DNA from: Oscillospiraceae bacterium
Lineage (GTDB): Bacteria > Bacillota > Clostridia > Oscillospirales > Acutalibacteraceae
Assembly (NCBI GenBank): GCA_015066385.1
Contig: SVOJ01000008.1
Span: forward strand, 36,409-100,408
Length of the DNA stretch: 64,000 nucleotides
Direction of reading: 5' to 3'
Part shown: piece by piece, positions 61,480-64,000 of the stretch
Position numbering within the stretch: the first letter of the stretch is position 1
Layout of the letters: the number at the start of each line of letters is the position of its first letter
Notes under the pieces: model-generated
What the model was told of the DNA's origin: nothing
Databases searched by the model: none
Seen by the model: only the letters and a program-made list of their open reading frames with translations
Translations under genes and position numbers: made by a program

Positions 61480-62223
61480 TTATGCTTTGATATCTATTTT
61501 GGAGTCAAAAACCGGCATCAACTGCAGTTTGAACAGGTTTGCATTGTGCCGTTTGTCGATTTGTTCCTTTTTTGCAGGATCTTCAATTTTTCCGGTGCGG
61601 ATGTAGGTGTCAAGTTCCGCATAAGAAAAGCCGAGATTTTCCTCGTCCGTTTTTCCGCAAAGGCCGTCTATCGGGACTTTGTTAACCAATATGTCGGGCA
61701 GATTGAGCAGGCGGCCGATTTCCTTGACTTCGGTTACGGTGAGAGTGGACATCGGACTGAAATCGCCGACCGAATCACCGTAGCGCGTTGAATAACCGAC
61801 CCAATCTTCGCTCAGGTTGCAGGTGTTGCAGACTCTGCCGTTGCAACTCTGAGAAACAGCATAGAGAGTGGACATTCTGATGCGGGGAGGCAGATTCTGT
61901 TCGGCTTGTGCAGTGACGGCAAGTTCATCGGGGAGATGGTTCAGCACTGCATCCACGGCATCTTTTATATTTACCGTGTAATGTCTGATCCCGAGATGAT
62001 TGACCAGCAGATAAGCCATGTCAATATCGTGTTGCTCTCCTTGCGGCATCAGAACGCCGATAACGCGGTCTTTGCCCAATGCTTCCACGCAAAGTGCCGC
62101 AGCAACGGAACTGTCTTTTCCACCCGAAATACCAACAACGGCATTGCATCCTTTTCCGTTTGCTTCAAAAAAATCACGGATCCACTGAACACACTCGTTT
62201 TTTGTTTTTTCTGCATGAAACAT
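61480..62223 (-). CDS. nadE: NH3-dependent NAD synthetase
   Basis: 247 residues. The PP-loop VVGISGGKDSSVAAALCVEALG binds ATP and pyrophosphate. Further family motifs are STLYAVSQSCNGRVCNTCNLSEDWVGYSTRYGDSVGDFSPMSTLTVTEV and LLNLPDILVNKVPIDGLCGKTDEENLGFSYAELD. It converts deamido-NAD to NAD with ammonia; the glutaminase domain is absent, as in short NadE. The ATG at 62223 follows GGGAGGAA; the in-frame opening to 62253 contains the ribosome site and is rejected. Single-gene unit with its own terminator. Confidence 0.96.
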   Translation of the reverse strand: MFHAEKTKNECVQWIRDFFEANGKGCNAVVGISGGKDSSVAAALCVEALGKDRVIGVLMPQGEQHDIDMAYLLVNHLGIRHYTVNIKDAVDAVLNHLPDELAVTAQAEQNLPPRIRMSTLYAVSQSCNGRVCNTCNLSEDWVGYSTRYGDSVGDFSPMSTLTVTEVKEIGRLLNLPDILVNKVPIDGLCGKTDEENLGFSYAELDTYIRTGKIEDPAKKEQIDKRHNANLFKLQLMPVFDSKIDIKA

Positions 62224-63821
<1,598 letters not shown>

Positions 63822-63853
63822 TGTGCAAGCCCTCTCCGTCTGTGCACAACGAA

Positions 63854-63926
63854 AAGCACCCATCTTACGATGAGTGCTTCAGACTGTCGAAAAACCGTGT
63901 TTCGCAATCAAGCGAGACACGGTTTT
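63854..63926 (+). terminator. Two successive hairpins after enolase
   Basis: AAGCACCCATC/GATGAGTGCTT (63854-63879, one mismatch) and AAAACCGTGTTTCG/CGAGACACGGTTTT (63891-63926) follow the stop, the second ending in a T-run. 63927-64000 shows no gene. Confidence 0.75.
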
Positions 63927-64000
63927 CTGTCTGTATTGTTAAATATTTGGAATAAATTGAATAAAAAGACGTAAAAGTCATGGAAATCCTCGTTTTTGAA

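Overview
The window looks like a chromosome segment of a spore-forming, anaerobic gut-type Clostridia, most likely Oscillospirales/Ruminococcaceae-like. This is inferred from spoIIE, a dockerin-bearing secreted protein, an ffs-dnaX-ybaB-recR block, oxygen-sensitive enzyme families (radical SAM, iron-dependent alcohol dehydrogenase, desulfoferrodoxin fold) and AGGAGG-type ribosome sites. No rRNA or tRNA genes, CRISPR arrays, insertion sequences or transposase genes are visible. The RNA genes are a tmRNA (31465-31820, minus) and a small SRP RNA (34775-34893, plus). Codon bias in the conserved genes is strong enough to leave very long antisense frames open; these are treated as shadows.

Layout. 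1-5317: a truncated secreted protein, an SDR reductase, a dockerin protein, then greA, ispD and a family 2 glycosyltransferase. 5318-9503: a repeat-rich spacer, an iron alcohol dehydrogenase diverging from a ketopantoate-reductase-like gene, a 264-bp REP/MITE-like element, and a small HTH regulator diverging from a lipoprotein-like gene. 9557-13226: a minus-strand operon (Gfo/Idh/MocA oxidoreductase, two TIM-barrel sugar isomerases, folD). 13395-19508: spoIIE, then a hydrolase-like protein, an ABC exporter pair and a cyclase-family hydrolase. 19585-25030: glycolytic genes pgk, tpiA and gpmI followed by L-fucose isomerase. 25031-29012: an accessory patch with an inverted-repeat element, an HTH-desulfoferrodoxin fusion, a Fic protein, an AT-rich three-gene cassette (HTH, small hydrophobic protein, coiled coil) and a striking run of perfect hairpins. 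29013-34573: a sulfatase, a RibD-like reductase, tmRNA with smpB, argS and a DUF1934 gene. 34722-40310: SRP RNA, dnaX, ybaB, recR, an FGGY kinase and a hypothetical gene.

40445-54458 is a mosaic island on both strands: three multi-spanning membrane proteins, an Fkp-like sugar kinase/nucleotidyltransferase, a SPASM-like radical SAM enzyme, an NAD-dependent epimerase, and three paralogous cobalamin-binding radical SAM proteins. It is the best candidate in the window for an undescribed system, plausibly the making and modification of a surface glycan or lipid-linked sugar. 54534-61300 is a tightly coupled six-gene minus-strand operon: two MDR dehydrogenases, UxaB- and UxaA-like enzymes, a lactonase-like amidohydrolase and a purine-nucleoside-permease/phosphorylase-like protein. 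It suggests oxidative breakdown of a sugar or nucleoside. The window ends with nadE (minus) and eno (plus).

All functional assignments rest on motifs and family resemblance read by eye; no database search was run.
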